A stretch of DNA of 64,000 nucleotides from Phytophthora colocasiae (taxonomy: Eukaryota > Oomycota > Peronosporomycetes > Peronosporales > Peronosporaceae), in the NCBI GenBank assembly GCA_018806915.1, contig JAGKQI010000090.1, positions 2,046,001-2,110,000 on the forward strand, given 5' to 3'. Positions 1-10,068 of the stretch are shown piece by piece; position 1 is the stretch's first letter, and every line of letters begins with the position of its first letter. The position numbers and the translations under genes were made by a program. The notes beneath the pieces are model-generated. The model was not told the DNA's origin and did not search any database. It saw only the letters and a list, made by a program, of their open reading frames with translations.

Positions 1-2
1 TT

Positions 3-308
3 GAGCGATTCAATCGCATTCTCAACACGCGATTCCCCACACCACACCCCTCCATGGCCACATTCGTGAGTGTAATCAAGCAAATTTCAGCCGAGTATGT
101 GCAGCAGTTGGCTGATATCCCTCGTGAACGAAGCAAACGTGTTGTGCGCGAGACCATTGAGTTACCTGCTGCCATCGATCTACTCATGGCACTCGAGAAT
201 ACGACCACAGCTCACTCGGATTCTACCTCATTGTCGGCAATTACAACTTCAGATAGTGGTACACCACATCACTGTCAGGAAGATGCTGCTGCTGCTGCAG
301 TTCTGTAG
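3..308 (+). pseudogene. C-terminal fragment of a transposase-like protein, cut by the window start
   Basis: The frame is open from the first bases of the window to a TAG ending at 308, so the first ATG at 54 is internal. The N-terminal residues read ERFNRILNTRFPTPHPS followed by MATFVSVIKQI. The pattern 'ERFN..LN.RFP..HPS...FV..I..IS..YV' is one I associate with the C-terminus of DDE transposases (FLYWCH/MULE-like) that are common in oomycete repeats; this is recognition from memory, not a search result. The tail after about residue 60 is low-complexity and ends in an alanine run. The catalytic part would lie upstream of the window, so it cannot be judged whether the gene is intact. Confidence 0.5.
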
Positions 309-322
309 TGATAGGACTTGAT

Positions 323-729
323 CTACTTAGCCAGTAGGTTGCTGTACCTTTGCATTAATCTGCGAGTGCCCTTTGCCTGTTGCCATGACTGATGAGAATG
401 AGCTTTTAGTGCTGATCCAAGACCAGATCCGTTCTGTATCTGTTCCAATTTCAAATCTACCTTCTTCATTTCACTGGTTGACAAGCCATTGACAAACAGG
501 TTCACCAGCTGGACCACACCTTGAAGCTCTCGGAACTTAGCGACGTAGCCATGATAGGTTCCAGACTGACGGAGTGGCAACAGTTGGTTTCTAATCTTGT
601 CGTCAAAGTTTGGCTCGCGAAACTCACGTCTCATGTCAATTTTCACTGCACTCCGCAGCTTGACAATAGTCGAGTCCGTCATGTAGCACTCGTACCACGT
701 CACAGCATTCTTGCGGACACACTGGTTCA
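323..729 (-). pseudogene. Retrotransposon gag, C-terminal half (split by an inserted element)
   Basis: Seen: an open minus-strand frame with a capsid-like pattern: QCVRKNAVTWYE, then a block ending in REFREPNFDDKIRNQLLPL, 'RQSGTYHGYVAKFRELQ', and 'FVNGLS'. This order (aromatic-rich W-Y/E, 'F.P....R..L..L.Q..S...Y...F..L') is the retrotransposon gag signature of Ty3/gypsy-type elements. The matching N-terminal half lies on the same strand at 1630-2211, and the two halves are separated by a 942-bp element with inverted ends. No zinc knuckle or polymerase follows downstream toward position 1. Inferred: one decayed gag gene interrupted by a later insertion. Confidence 0.6.
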
Positions 730-1671
730 ACTCATTAACCCCTCCAGCCCGGCTGATTTTGACCTTCTTACGCTGCATTATGCAGCACAGTTATACTAGG
801 AATTTGTATAGAACGTCGCTTAAAGGGCTTGGGAAGTGTGCACACGCTCGGCGATGGACAGGACACTTCCCGCTTACGCTGCATGTTGCAGAACAAATTG
901 TATCCAGATGCCCCATGCAAAGCTATAATGCTGCAGAAGGACCGTGCAGTGTTGCACAAAGACCATGCAATTGGCCAGAGACCAGTCGAATATCGAGAAA
1001 CCAAACTCGAATTTTTAGAAAATGAGAAGGCATACAAAAGCAAGTAAACCGGTACCGCAATCAGATGATTACCGCAAACAGGTTTCCACCTGTTTGCGGT
1101 AATCATCTGATTGCTACCGGTTTACTGCTACAAAAGTCCTATATACTATTTTACAGCGTTACGTCGAGAAACAGCTGATCAAGGAGTCAGTTCTGCTGTC
1201 TTCTGCTGATGGTCACATGCACCATACGAGCAATGCATAATGCAGCATAAGTTCGCTGCATAATACGACATAAAGTGACTAGCAAGGTAGACTATTCATT
1301 ATTTTCCGAAGCTGTATGTGTCCTCCGTTTTTTTTCTTGGTGTAGGCGTTTTCTCAGTTCTCAAATGAAACGGATAGTTGGCGGGCGCCACTGTTGCAAC
1401 ATTTACCTGTTCATGAGCATATCTATCCTGCTGAATAGCATATTTTTGAAAAATGAAAGACAGCGTTTATGTCTGGCAAATCGTGAAGCTTTTTCGGTGC
1501 AAGATATTTGCCCATCATTTTTTGTATCTTGATTTCAGTATGCGTCGATTCGTGTGATTTTTTTTCACATACAAACATCAAGATAAATTCAACGTTACGG
1601 TGCATAATGCAGCTTAATAAAAAGGCCTAAGCTGCATTATGCAGCACTCCGGGTTGGAGGGGTTAATGAGT
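730..1671. mobile_element. 942-bp non-autonomous element with 23-bp terminal inverted repeats
   Basis: The ends are near-perfect inverted repeats: 730-752 (ACTCATTAACCCCTCCAGCC...) and 1649-1671 match as reverse complements with one mismatch in 23. A 15-bp palindrome, GCTGCATTATGCAGC, sits just inside each end (772-786 and 1631-1645), with further partial copies near 1235 and 1602. A long hairpin lies near the middle. No transposase-like frame is present. It separates two halves of a gag gene, which supports insertion, but I could not find a clear target-site duplication next to the repeats (flanks GTTCA and AGGTG differ). The family is not identified. Confidence 0.55.
1043..1124. repeat. Long hairpin (arms about 38-41 nt)
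   Basis: The left arm starting GTAAACCGGTACCGCAATCA is the reverse complement of the right arm ending GATTGCTACCGGTTTAC apart from a two-base bulge near the base of the stem. The loop is only about four bases (TTCC). It lies inside the 942-bp inverted-repeat element. Such a stem could be a nested fold-back element, a cruciform, or a small-RNA precursor if transcribed; the sequence alone does not decide this. Confidence 0.75.
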
Positions 1672-2211
1672 AGGTGATCGTGCTGGTCGAGGTTGTATCC
1701 CTTCTGCACAAAGTACCGCTCAAACTGAAAAATGAAGCTGTTGAGCTTGATCCCATCGATCAGACCGTCGAAAACGGGAGGATTTACGTCCATCATGCGC
1801 AAACGTGGCATTGCGGACGGTGTTGGTACTGGAATCCGTTGGGTTTTCCATCGGAGTTGCCATGTGGGCGTTAACTTCCGGACGTGCAATCTCCGCATTT
1901 GGCTGCATTTGAGCTGCCGGTGGTGGCGCATTGCTTTGGGGTTGACGATTGCCACTGTTCTGGGCATCTGAAGCCATTTGTTGGGTGGCTTGATCCATCG
2001 TGTGGGTTTGATTCAAAGTCGTCAACATGTTTGTCATTCCTTGGACGAGGTTTGCTAGTTTTCCTTGAATTTCCACCATCTCCGTAGAGAGTTTTGTCAG
2101 CGAAGTGGAAACTTCCTGCCTCAGACCTTCGTGCAGTGTCGCCATTTCTTGAAGAACACCAACCAACGCAGTTTCTAGCTGTTGATCAGGAGTCGGTTCA
2201 AGTGCTCTCAT
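1614..2211 (-). pseudogene. Retrotransposon gag, N-terminal half (frameshifted)
   Basis: The minus-strand start at 2211 opens MRALEPTPDQQLETALV, followed by a helical, Gln/Asn/Pro-rich N-terminal region of about 135 residues. The gag-like block 'PPVFDGLIDGIKLNSFIFQF' and 'YFVQKGYNLDQHDHLL' is in the neighbouring frame (1614-1967), so a one-base shift is needed near 1800-1850. That block is the usual start of the capsid domain in Ty3/gypsy gag. The frame then runs into the right inverted repeat of the 942-bp element at 1671. The missing capsid half is at 323-729. The adjoining 600 bases upstream (2212-2830) may hold leader or LTR sequence, but no second LTR copy is visible. Confidence 0.6.
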
Positions 2212-3775
2212 GCGTCGTCACAGTTTTCCAGTCGATGAGCAGGAGCTGTATCGCTCCGCAGCACTCGTCGCGCCGTGTTGCGAGTAGTCATCGCCATCAA
2301 GGTCTACTATGTCACAACTTTAGCTGAGCTCCTTACTTGAGCTCGGCTAAAGCGTGGTTTGGTAGCACTTAAGAGGAAGTAGGTCGTTGAGTAGTTATGT
2401 CGTGAAGCCTCTCGCTCAATTCTTCGAGGTCGTGGAGAGCCACACGAACTGCTTGGCCAGAGCAGTAACAAGAGGAACTCACTTGAGTCCAATGTGGTTG
2501 ATTCCGGAATAAGAAGCTGCGTCGGTAGCCACCGCTACCGAACATCTCCATCGCTCCTTACTCTCTTCACTATCTACTCCATACTAGCTAATCTCTTCTG
2601 CAAGTCGTTGCTGCTATCTCTTGCGTAGTCATGGACTCGTAGATGAACTCGTCTTGAATAGTCATGGGTTGTGAACTCATCGGGTTTGAATCCTTGACAG
2701 CGACGAGCATGCAGAATGGCTGGAAGACTACTTGAACGAGAAGAAGGACGCTGCCACGGCATACGAGTCGCTACTGCGCCTCCTGCGGCGTTTTGCATAT
2801 CAGCACGCAGTGATGGCAAAAAAAAATATGGAACCTTTTTTATCAAAATAAAAAAATAACAAACTTTTTTATTTTTTCGATTTAAAATTTTTACTTTTTT
2901 ATCGAATGAACCCCGTCAAATCGAATTGCCAAAACACTGTTGCAACCCAAATAGTGGACTGCCCTCCAATTCGCCGTCCCGATCATTTTCTCTTCGCTGG
3001 TGGGCGAAACCTGGCTGCATGGCTCTCTTGTATTCCGGACGTTTGCATGCACTAGATCTCTCTTTTTGCCCATATTGAAATCCTGGTCCTAGCCAGCATT
3101 GTACTACAAATATGACCGAATAGCGCAGTGCCTTGTAATATGATACCTTTCGGCAATACAAATTTACAGTCACGTAAAATAGCACTTAATTGAAAAAAAG
3201 AAATTAAAACTTTTTATCAACTTTTTTATTTATGATAAAAAATTTAAAAGTTTTTACGGAAAATAAGGCATGTAAAACCCAGGTTCAGGAGCATGTATTG
3301 GCCATGTTGGAAGTAAATAACGGCGAAGATAAATTACAATACCGTCCGGATTATTTCACACACGTCCATTTTATTTCACGCACGTGCCTGCACGTTCCCG
3401 CGCGTGGCCAGCGCCACTCATTTCTCAACGTGCCGCGGACGCAAGAACCCTGCCTCCCCCCGCCGCTGCTGACGCTCCCGTGGCTGCTGCTGAAGCTCCT
3501 GTGGCAGCTGAACGTACGTACACAAGTGATAGACGACGGAATGACTCTATTCTCATCTTTTGTGTGGATTTCTAGTGTGGAACGAGTATCTGGTTGCATC
3601 TGCACAGCTGAAGCCCGTTTTGTTCTCCGCACACGCGCCGCCCCATCAATTCGTCTTCGCTTTAGTCGGGTACGCACGCATGCTGGCACGGGAGCCTTCG
3701 TGGTGTAATCTTTGAGCTGATGCATCTGCCACGTATTTTGCAGGTATTGACCAGGTTTTACGAACACATCCAGAT
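2212..3775. other. Non-coding stretch with two A/T-rich blocks
   Basis: No convincing gene. 2212-2830 is probably leader or LTR sequence of the minus-strand gag remnant, judged only by position. 2820-2900 and 3190-3260 are very A/T-rich with long runs of A and T. 3350-3770 is GC-rich and precedes the MULE coding region; longer frames here lack any recognisable domain and look like chance. Confidence 0.4.
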
Positions 3776-6058
3776 ATGGCTCGAACTCGGAAAACTGTGC
3801 ACATCCAGAGACAGCAAAAGCTGAAGGAGGAGAAGGAGATGGCTGCTGCCGCATCAACGAAGACTGAAGATCACAAGGGTGACGTCGCTGCTGATGAAAA
3901 TGCAAAATATACCCAACCTTCTCAAGAAGTTGATGCTGGAAGTGCTGGTAGCGATGCTCCAAACGGCGACGATGTTTCGGAAGCTGATGAAGCAGATGAT
4001 GGTGACGCAGAGGAAGAGGATGACGAGGATGACGCGGATGACGAGGATGAGGAGGAGGAGGAGGAGGAGGAGGAGGAGGAGGAGGAGGAGGAAGAGGGAG
4101 GGGATGCGGAAGCTGATGATGCTGGCAGCGACGGTGCTGCTCAGAGCTCTTCGAGTGGGCGCAGCTCTCGTAAAAGATCTTCTTCGGACTACATACCCAC
4201 GCTGAAGAAATTGCCGCTCGTGGGAACGCTTGGAGAAGTACTTAAAAGAGTACGAGGATCAAACAAATACAGTCATGGTGGTCAATGAGACGGTGAACAC
4301 GAAGCTCTATAACTCCAGACTGAAGAAACAGGTTCGTTTCAAACGCGTGCCAGAAGCAGATATACCTGTCGTCCCCGAGTCGTTCAATCCGTTCAAGCGC
4401 GTGTACATTTGTACCCATGGATGGAAACCGCGGGCGCGCGCGTCGGGACGCCGTCCGGTGCAGCGAGTTCGCTACACGAGCTGTCCATTTCGGTTTGTCG
4501 CCCAGGCTGTCGAGCGGAAGCATGGCAAGTGGTATATTGAAGTGATGCACGTGTTCTATGGCCACAACCACCAAGTGACAGGCGAGATATACATGAATTA
4601 TCTAGGTAATCGCCAGGTTCCGGATGGATCTCCAATAATGAGTGACGTGGAGGATGGTACGAGGCGGAAGCAAGGCAAGCCGCGTTTACGACTACATTCG
4701 GAGTAACTCGCCACATCGTGTCAACATGAACGATGTACACAACATGATTCGCAAGATCAAGCGAGCAGGTTTGTGGGTTTGAATGATTTGAATGTGATAA
4801 TGTTCAACTAATACTGTGCATGGGATTATAGGAACCGAGCTATCGGACGAAGATCAAGTTGCTGAGCTTCTGGTTAACTTTCAGCTGGAAGCGGATGGCA
4901 ATGTAGGAACTGTCAACGAGAACGCTCGTGGTGAAACCGCGGTGATATCCATCTCGTCTCAGCATATGCGGAAGATGCACAAGCGATTTCCCGAATTGTT
5001 GCTGATTGACTGCACACACAAAACTAACCGGTACGACATTCAGGTATTTCCCAGGTATTTAACATGTTTCTTACATGTTATCTTTCAAACTAGGTACAAC
5101 TACCAGCTTTGCACTTTCATGGTAATGGACCAATTTGGCCGTGGGCAGCCTGTTCAGCATTCGGTTATAGAACGCAACGCCGATTGGCACATGGTAAAAT
5201 CTATGGAACATTTTCAAGCCGTCAACGATTGGGAGAAGACAGAGGTCGTGGTCGTGGATAAGGATATGAAGGAGGTCGAGGTGATTAAGCGGATGATGCC
5301 AAACTGTCGTGTACTGCTGTGCCATTTTCACGATTAAGTGGCTGTCGAAGACTATCCGAGACAATAATAAGTTTGGTACATTTCCGAGTGATGTCCTTAA
5401 GCAGATGGATTTTTGCGTGCACAACATGGTATACTCCAGTTCACAAAGTGAATTTCACGACCACGCAGCTGAGTTTAAGAATTTAGCTGGCCGTTGCGGA
5501 GACCCGTCACTATGGCAATATTTTGAGCAGAACTGGATGCATAGTTCTGATATGTGGATTATGGCCGAGCGCATGCACCTACCTCACTTCCGCAACAACA
5601 GAAATAACAGGCTGGAGAGTTTTTTTGGCAAGTTGAAAGCGGACATTGAAAGAGCGTATTCAATGCGTGAGTGCTTAGAGGTCGTGTTGAAGTTTCAGCG
5701 TCGCAAGGAAGATGAATTTGCTGCGCGGGTGATGCCGGGTACTACGATAAATCACAACTACGGAGAGGAGATGAGCCAGCTGCTTGGTATAACAACTGAG
5801 TGGGTTGCCGACATTTTGTTTGAGGAGTACAAGTACGCAGTGGATCCGAAAAATGCAGCAAACTATGAATTTATCGACACGGATGCTAGTGTCAATGTCG
5901 TTCGAGACGATCGAACCCACCAGGTCGACAAAACAACATGGCTTTGCGACTGCGAGTTCTCAAAGACAATGCTGGTACCTTGTCGCCATGCTCTGATGTT
6001 TCGAAGGAAGTCTGACACCTTGCTTACGATTCCGTACGCCTCGATTCCATCCAGGTAA
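3776..6058 (+). pseudogene. Mutator-like (MULE) transposase: acidic N-terminus, FAR1-like, MULE and SWIM domains
   Basis: Seen, in order: a basic start (MARTRKTVHIQRQQ), a very acidic tract with a long run of Glu from GAGGAG repeats (about 4040-4100), and a FAR1/GCM-type zinc region 'VYICTHGWKP...C.F.F...W......HNH'. The MULE catalytic block follows (LLIDCTHKTNRY, later NNRLESFFGKLK supplying the Glu), then a SWIM zinc finger (WLCDCEFSKTMLVPCRHAL). A 63-bp intron at 5031-5093 restores 'NRYNYQLCTF'; another probable intron is near 4768-4828. One-base shifts are needed near 4220, 4690 and 5330, and a TAG replaces an expected Trp just after 6130. Known: such proteins cut and move MULE elements using a DDE catalytic triad. 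This copy looks inactive. Confidence 0.8.
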
Positions 6059-6208
6059 TGGCCATGTTGTCCATGTTTCAGTATGGACAGCCTGTTTCGA
6101 TTGTTAAGCTACCATGTTTTACCCGTGTTTTGGTTGTGTATTCTCTCTAGATAGCTCAAAACATCTCCGCTGGACGAAACAATTCTCGATGTAGACGTAC
6201 CAATTCGT

Positions 6209-7778
6209 GTGGTCTCGTCTGCGGAGGAGATCAAGGCGAAAAAGCTCATGACCGAGAAGGACAAGTTCACGAGAGCCCAGGACGTCTTCTCTCGAATTTC
6301 TACGGAGTTAGCTGCCTTCACCGACACAAAGTTTGAAGCTGCAATGCATAACTTGGAGCACTGGTGGAGAGACTTCCGCCAAGGGAAGTCAGCGTCGACA
6401 GGTTCCATGATTTCTCTGGAGTCCGAGTCAAGTGAAATTGAGCATACCCAAGTTAACGTAGAGCCCGAGGATGACGAGGAAAAAGATGACCAGGTTAACA
6501 GTGGTGGCGCCGATGATACAGCTGGAGAAAAATTGACTGTCAAGCCTTTCAATTCCAGAGCACCTAAAGTTGGTCGCCCCAAGTTCAACCGTGCTAACGT
6601 TAACTCAAAGTGCCATGCTGATCAAAATGCATATAACGACGGCACGGTATTGCGCAAGGCACTCCGAGACAAAACGGTCGAGGATGTGGTGAAATATCTC
6701 CAGAAAAACAGACCGTCTCTTAATGAAGTGGCGTCGTTTCTCGATACTTTGGATACGCGCTTCAAGGAGCAGACCAAAAAGAAGCATCCAGAAGAATGGA
6801 CTTCCTGTTGCCGGAACTCTTTACCGACTTCCTGAGAGTTGGGTGTGTCACGCTCTACAGCTCATAAAGGATGAAAAGGCAACGCATCCCCATGCCAACA
6901 AAGTGGATATTACGGAAGCCTCTGAGAATAAGAGCCACTCTGGAGATACAGAAGTCGATCTGGTTGTGAACATTGATGGCGTAGGAGATTTCAGCGAAGC
7001 TGCACTTTCGGCTTTGCAATACCTGTGGAACATGGGCAATACATGTGCAAGTGGATTACGCTGTTATTCGTGGCTAATGGGCAAAGTCGACTCCTCCTTT
7101 CCAGAGGAGGGTGCCCAAAGCGTTGCTGGAGAGCTGTCGCGGGCGTGGCCAGGAACTGGATTTCCGCTGGCCGGTTTTTCTTTCGATGTCTTTTGGGCAA
7201 ATCTATACTGCTCCTGGGAGGGTATATGGTATAACGAAGCTGTCATCCACGGATTTTTGGAGACGTTAGCGCACGAGAACCTCAAGAAGAACAAGACAGT
7301 GTTTTTACCAGCTTTTTCCGGCCCGTTGAATAAGAAAAAAGTAGGAGAGCTGGTACCCAAGGCAGTTCACGAGGTATTGGAAACGGCTTCTGAAGAATTT
7401 GTGTTCTTGCCCATCAACCTGAATAGTGTTCACTGGGCGTGCATTGTTATGGACCATAACAACGCTACGCTACTCGGCTATGATAGCCTTGACAAGCCCA
7501 AGAACCACAAGATTCTCAAAGCCCTCGCGATGGAGTTGATTGCCACCTCACTACCTGGGTTCGGATACAAGGCGGTGCATAGCCCACTGCAAAAAGACAG
7601 CGATAATTGCGGACTCTTTGTCTGTCCGTTTTGCTGGAAGCAACTATGGAAAGAGGCTGGTAGCGATTACTCCAATGAAGGTCTGACGCGTCGCCGCTGG
7701 GATGTGTTGCGGCGATCGTCGACTACAGCACGAAATGCGAAGGACGCAACCTCTTCACGAGTTAGCTTGTCAGGTTGA
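6209..7778 (+). pseudogene. Ulp1-like (C48) cysteine protease region of the same MULE
   Basis: The first part (6209-6835) is charged and ends at 'FLDTLDTRFKEQ'; a one-base shift near 6800 leads into the frame that runs to 7778. That second frame has the Ulp1/SENP core: 'LPINLNSVHWACIVMD' (catalytic His), 'LLGYDSLDKPK' (Asp), and 'SPLQKDSDNCGLFVC' (Gln and catalytic Cys). Known: Ulp1 family enzymes cleave SUMO or related modifiers, and MULEs with captured Ulp1-like domains exist in plants. It lies directly downstream of the SWIM domain in the same orientation, so the two were probably one protein or one transcription unit. All catalytic residues are present although the upstream frame is broken. 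Confidence 0.75.
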
Positions 7779-8884
7779 ACTTTACTCTGCCGAGCAAATA
7801 CATTTGATATCTAGGTTTTGCCCAGGTTTTCCCCAGTGTTTTCTTTTTTTTTGGCTTGTCCGCGGAAAGTGTCTCGCTTTTCATCTGTATGCAAATAGGA
7901 CAATTATGTATGAATGAAGAACAAATAACCTGACAGCCGACAAAAAGCTTCACTCATCAGTCGTCAATTTTGCGTGTGAACTGTCAACATGAATCCAGCA
8001 CGTCTTTTTACATGTAAGATACATGGAGGAACTTTGATGACGTGACAGGAATCAAAAACATCACGTGATGCCTATCAAGAACAGAAATAGTGCGATTGGT
8101 AATATTACCGTCATTTATTCTCTCCAAAATCGCGTCTGCCACATAAATTAGTTACATGGAGAAAACATGGCAGACACGTGGACAATACATACATGTCTTT
8201 AAACCTAAACCTATTCAAATTTTCGAAAAACATGGGCAATACCACCTGCCAAGTTTTTATTGCCATCACTTCGTCCAGAGGACGGTTAAAGGTCACATAG
8301 TGCACGATCACTGCCTGGGAAGCGATTAGTGTTGTTAATTACCGTGGTATTACCTCCTAATAACTACCACGTGGGAATTTGGCAGGTATTACTGAACGGT
8401 AATAGGCCCAGGTGTATTGTAAAATTTGCATTTGGGTCGACAATTATCACATTCCGATGTGAACTTCAACGATGTCGTAAGCTAATATTCCTTGCCACAC
8501 CACTATTACACAAAAGGTAATCCCACTACTACCGTGGTATGGAGAGGTAATACCGGCGAAGTGGTATTCCCACGGTATTGATTTCATCCAATACTAGAAG
8601 CGATTGAGGCTGAGACTGTCGCAAGCGCATTCAACAAGGCGCTCAGTACTAAAAAAACTGCCTTTTTTAATTTTGCCTCTATAATTTGCAAAACATAACA
8701 GTAGCAAAGCACCTCTTAAGGCAGTGGTACACTGTATCTTATAACTAAGGATAGTCGGTATCAGTAGCCGTAATACTGTAAAGTACAGGATACCACCGTT
8801 GGGAAATGGATTAACCCTCGAGTCAGCGCTTTGACTAAGTATACAAGTATACGTTACTTAATTTTTATCCGCTCGTCCAACTAC
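7779..8884. other. Non-coding stretch with an imperfect inverted-repeat segment at about 8335-8580
   Basis: No gene supported. Around 8339 the sequence ATTACCGTGGTATTACC is a partial inverted match to 8564-8580 (AATACCGTGGGAATACC when reversed), with further GGTAAT/ATTACC copies between. It may be a small decayed inverted-repeat transposon; no target-site duplication was recognised. Confidence 0.35.
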
Positions 8885-9817
8885 ATGGCGACTCCTAACG
8901 CTACTTCGTCTGTACATGTCCAGCTCCCGAGCCACGTCCAACCTGCAGCACCGGTCGCATCCTCTTCTCCCTTCGAATCGGAGTCGAATGAGCCATCTGT
9001 CACGTACGTGAGCGCTCTGGGAGCTTCACATGTTCCAGCGCAAATGGAGCTCCCTACCACAACTACTGAGAGTTGTGCTGACCCCCCGAGGAAGGGAAAA
9101 GGCGTCGGTAAACGCCTCACCGACCGACAGCGAGTAGAAATCCTCGAACTGGTAGAGAAATCCGGCGGCAGCTTGTCAAACGCTGAGATTGCGAGACGTT
9201 ACGGTATCACACGAGCAGCAATTCAGAAACTTAAACAAAAGGGACCAGAAGTGCGGGCGAGATACCGGTACGGTAGCGCCCAGAGCAGAGATGAACGCAG
9301 ACGTGGAGGCCATATACTGAGTGTTCCTTTTGAACGTGAGCTGTTTGAGTGGGTGCGAGGATTGAAATCTCGTAAAGTTCCTGTGCCGCCATCTCTTGTG
9401 AAAGAGAAGGCTAAATTGTTGGTGCCTAAGTATGGGCTTGGGAACTTCCAGGCGTCCAATGGTTGGTACTACAACTTTTGCAAACGATTTAACCTCTCGA
9501 CTGGAGTTTTGATCGAGGAACGAGTAGCAGATGACGATTCCAATTTGAATGCGGATCAAGATCAGCTTCAGGAAATGCAGCAAACGTACGAACAAATTCA
9601 GCAGTTTCAGAACCAGCAAGTGGCTGCAATCACAGCTGCAGCTCTACAACCAGAGCATCAACGGGAGGAAGTAAACCAGGACAGAAGCGGTCGGATGCTT
9701 GCGCTTCTCGAACAGCAAAACGCTTTGCTGGAGCGGCAGAATAGTATGGTGGAAGAGCAAACCGAGATGATCAAGAAGCTCTTCGCGGTGGTGAACCAAA
9801 GAGGCACGACACTGTAG
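8885..9817 (+). CDS. Pogo/CENP-B-like double-HTH protein without a transposase core
   Basis: 310 residues from the ATG at 8885; the frame is open upstream but without an ATG. Residues about 75-130 form a psq/CENP-B N-terminal helix-turn-helix (KRLTDRQRVEILELV... SNAEIARRYGITRAAIQKL). Residues about 145-205 form a Tc5/CENPB-type HTH (FERELFEWVRGLKSRKVPVP ... GWYYNFCKRFNLS). The rest is Gln-rich and coiled-coil-like (LLEQQNALLERQNSMVEEQ). Known: this pair of HTH domains binds transposon ends or centromeric boxes in pogo/Tigger transposases and CENP-B. The DDE domain that would normally follow is absent and the frame ends cleanly at 9817. It could be a domesticated DNA-binding protein or a truncated transposase; being uninterrupted in a region of broken frames favours the former slightly. 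Confidence 0.65.
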   Translation: MATPNATSSVHVQLPSHVQPAAPVASSSPFESESNEPSVTYVSALGASHVPAQMELPTTTTESCADPPRKGKGVGKRLTDRQRVEILELVEKSGGSLSNAEIARRYGITRAAIQKLKQKGPEVRARYRYGSAQSRDERRRGGHILSVPFERELFEWVRGLKSRKVPVPPSLVKEKAKLLVPKYGLGNFQASNGWYYNFCKRFNLSTGVLIEERVADDDSNLNADQDQLQEMQQTYEQIQQFQNQQVAAITAAALQPEHQREEVNQDRSGRMLALLEQQNALLERQNSMVEEQTEMIKKLFAVVNQRGTTL

Positions 9818-10068
9818 TCGTGGCAACAGACAATATGTCGTAGACTACTTGTGTGTGGTGAAGAAATGTGATAGGTAAGTTTCTATCGGATGTGGACAAT
9901 TCCTGGGTTTTGGGTGGCATGCTGAAGTGAAGATGGTTTTAAACATTCTCGACTTTACACAATCGTCTTGAATTTGGTGGTGAAGATTTTGTGCTTACGT
10001 GTACGTCTATGCTAGGCAAACTCACTGGACGACACTACTGTACAGGTTGTTGATCACAGAGAAAGAAG

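Noticed and set aside
3351..3962. Long minus-strand frame of about 200 codons upstream of the MULE
   Set aside because: It overlaps the start of the MULE coding region and has no recognisable domain; composition suggests a shadow frame.
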